DNA from: Planctomycetaceae bacterium
Lineage (GTDB): Bacteria > Planctomycetota > Planctomycetia > Pirellulales > Thermoguttaceae
NCBI GenBank assembly: GCA_031274385.1
Contig: JAISQH010000351.1
Location: 1 to 6,697 of the forward strand
Reading direction: 5' to 3'
Length of the DNA: 6,697 bases
Below the pieces are notes generated by a model that was not told where the DNA came from, ran no database searches, and saw only the letters and a program-made list of their open reading frames with translations. This document shows, in pieces, positions 5,912-6,697 of this stretch; the first letter of the stretch is position 1, and each line of letters opens with the position of its first letter. Made by a program: the position numbers and the translations under genes.

Positions 5912-5927
5912 TGCAAGTTTTGTGCCA
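5912..5927 (-). promoter_or_regulatory. Sigma54 (RpoN) -24/-12 promoter of groEL copy 1
   Basis: The minus strand reads TGGCAC (5927-5922), AAAAC, TTGCA (5916-5912), matching TGGCAC-N5-TTGCW at every defined base and giving the required GG-N10-GC spacing. The predicted start is near 5901, leaving a leader of about 113 nt before the GTG at 5788. Sigma54 promoters need an AAA+ activator bound upstream; repeats at 6001-6071 lie about 100-170 bp upstream, the usual distance. No equally good sigma70 promoter was found here. Confidence 0.7.
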
Positions 5928-6000
5928 AAGAACAAAACATCGTAACTCCGTTAAAATGAAACACTTCCCGCTTTTTCAAAAACAATACCAACTGCCAATT

Positions 6001-6019
6001 TGACAGTCCTCATGACAGT
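6001..6019. repeat. Paired TGACAGT direct repeat upstream of the sigma54 promoter
   Basis: TGACAGT occurs at 6001-6007 and 6013-6019, a 12-bp period, about one helical turn. It is about 100-120 bp upstream of the predicted groEL copy 1 start. It could be a protein-binding site or chance. Confidence 0.35.
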
Positions 6020-6071
6020 TGATAGTGAATAGTTGATAGTGAATAGTTTCGCAAGCGATATTCACTATCAA
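6018..6071. repeat. Heptamer tandem repeats forming a perfect 13-bp hairpin
   Basis: GTTGATA and GTGAATA alternate twice (6018-6045), so the 14-mer is tandemly duplicated. Its last 13 bases, TTGATAGTGAATA (6033-6045), are the exact complement of TATTCACTATCAA (6059-6071) across a 13-base loop. The loop contains CGCAAGCG (6050-6057), whose complement CGCTTGCG occurs again at 6085-6092, so larger alternative structures are possible. Confidence 0.75.
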
Positions 6072-6098
6072 ATTGTTTGAAGGACGCTTGCGAATACG

Positions 6099-6126
6099 AT
6101 TCACTATTCATTATTCACTACTAACT
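6099..6126. repeat. Heptamer tandem repeat, inverted orientation
   Basis: Units ATTCACT, ATTCATT, ATTCACT, ACTAACT follow each other without gaps. They are the reverse complement type of the AGTGAAT-like units at 6018-6045, so the two blocks face each other around 6072-6098. Confidence 0.65.
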
Positions 6127-6310
6127 ATTTCGGGCGTTGTCCTACGCTAGGATAATTGCCGCTTTCAGGGTATGAATAAAATCACACTGTGAAGGCTCCG
6201 CAAAATCCGAAATAATCAGGAATTTTTATTTTTCCATAGTTCCGGTGGTGAACGGAGGAAAAGATTGATCACAAAATGACCCTGAAAGGGTCGCCCAATA
6301 TTCTGTTGCG
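6127..6310. repeat. Probable intergenic repeat element with 10-bp inverted arms
   Basis: This stretch holds no supportable gene. CTTTCAGGGT (6162-6171) and ACCCTGAAAG (6279-6288) are perfect complements 107 bp apart. The flanking phrases GGGCGTTGTCCTACGCTAGG and CCCTGAAAGGGTCGCCCAAT resemble, from memory, dispersed repeats that yield spurious short ORFs in planctomycete and related genomes. The edges are approximate, and copy number in this genome is unknown from one window. Confidence 0.4.
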
Positions 6311-6410
6311 AGATTCTGATTGGGAGACGCAGTTGCTACTAAGGGTGCTTTGGAAAATAAGGGGTTAAAATTATTGGTTCTCCCGCGAGGCAGCGGTTTT
6401 TTTGTTGGTC

Positions 6411-6439
6411 TTGCAAGTTGTAAGATTGTTTGTTATAAT
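6411..6439 (+). promoter_or_regulatory. Sigma70-like promoter of the transposase-like gene
   Basis: TTGCAA (6411-6416, 4/6) and a perfect TATAAT (6434-6439) are 17 bp apart. The predicted start near 6446 gives a leader of about 40 nt to the ATG at 6487. It is the best sigma70 match in the window. Confidence 0.6.
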
Positions 6440-6486
6440 GAGTTGTGTTAAATGATTATTGTCCCTCTACCCCCCAATTTTTGTTT

Positions 6487-6697
6487 ATGACTTTTTCAGG
6501 TGTCTATGAGTTGTTTGGCTTCGACGGCTTTAGGATAGTTCATGTAACGTTTTTACCCCGTGAGTTCGATGCCCAATCGACAGCAACAAAACGTCTTAAG
6601 AAATTTGCATCAGATTTGTGTCGTTATATGACCGCCTCTGAAGTGGCAAAAATTCTTCTGTTTTCGGATGACACGATTCGCCGGTGGGACAAAGAAA
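6487..6697 (+). CDS. Probable ISL3-family transposase, N-terminal 70 residues (partial, runs off the right edge)
   Basis: The frame is open from the ATG at 6487 to the window end (an upstream GTG at 6445 is also in frame). The second half, TKRLKKFASDLCRYMTAS followed by EVAKILLFSDDTIRRWDKE, matches what I recall of the helix-turn-helix segment of ISL3-type transposases, which precedes their DDE catalytic domain. The start (YELFGFDGFRIVHVTF) also fits the ISL3 N-terminus. What is odd is that the Cys4-type zinc finger normally lying between these parts is missing: the only cysteine is C45, and just about a dozen residues separate the two segments. This could be an internally deleted or divergent element. 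IS630-like or another HTH protein is an alternative. No clear Shine-Dalgarno precedes the ATG. The catalytic residues are outside the window. GGTTCTCCCGCGAGG at 6376 or GGGTGCTTTGG at 6343 might mark an element end, but no partner is visible. Confidence 0.5.
   Translation, partial: MTFSGVYELFGFDGFRIVHVTFLPREFDAQSTATKRLKKFASDLCRYMTASEVAKILLFSDDTIRRWDKE

Noticed and set aside
6343..6390. Left terminal inverted repeat of an insertion sequence.
   Set aside because: Two candidate phrases exist (6343 and 6376), but the right end is outside the window, so neither can be confirmed as a feature.
5789..6480. CIRCE element (HrcA operator) upstream of groEL copy 1.
   Set aside because: No TTAGCACTC or GAGTGCTAA-like half sites were found on either strand of the gap.

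Overview
The window reads as bacterial chromosome from a moderately AT-rich organism, most likely a planctomycete or another PVC-group bacterium. I infer this from the style of the two GroEL proteins (duplicated groEL genes around one groES) and from an intergenic element resembling repeats I remember from such genomes. No database search was possible, so the taxon is tentative.

Layout, right to left, because nearly all genes lie on the minus strand. At 6487-6697 the only convincing plus-strand gene enters the window: the start of a probable ISL3-type transposase, behind a good sigma70-like promoter. From 5789 to 6486 there is about 700 bp without another gene. It holds a degraded-looking repeat element (about 6127-6310), degenerate 7-bp tandem repeats with hairpins (6018-6127), a textbook sigma54 -24/-12 promoter pointing at groEL (5912-5927) and a strong leader hairpin (5831-5872). 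Then come groEL copy 1 (5788-4118, GTG start, Met/Gly-rich tail), groES (3971-3669) with its own sigma70-like promoter, and groEL copy 2 (3540-1927, no Met/Gly tail, no Shine-Dalgarno). A clear rho-independent terminator (1891-1856) closes the chaperonin block.

Below 1855 a second, more AT-rich minus-strand cluster begins: a 173-aa basic protein of unknown function (1731-1210), a 175-aa HEPN-type protein with an R-x4-H motif (1217-690, overlapping the first by 8 bp), and the N-terminal 223 residues of a large protein that starts with a PD-(D/E)xK-type nuclease domain and looks like a type IIG-style restriction/methyltransferase (669 to beyond base 1). The tight packing suggests one operon and a defence role.

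Together, the chaperonin block supplies two GroEL rings, probably served by a single GroES and differently regulated (sigma54 for copy 1, a sigma70-type promoter for groES and possibly copy 2). The neighbouring cluster is a candidate restriction/HEPN defence island, which is the most likely place for an undescribed system.
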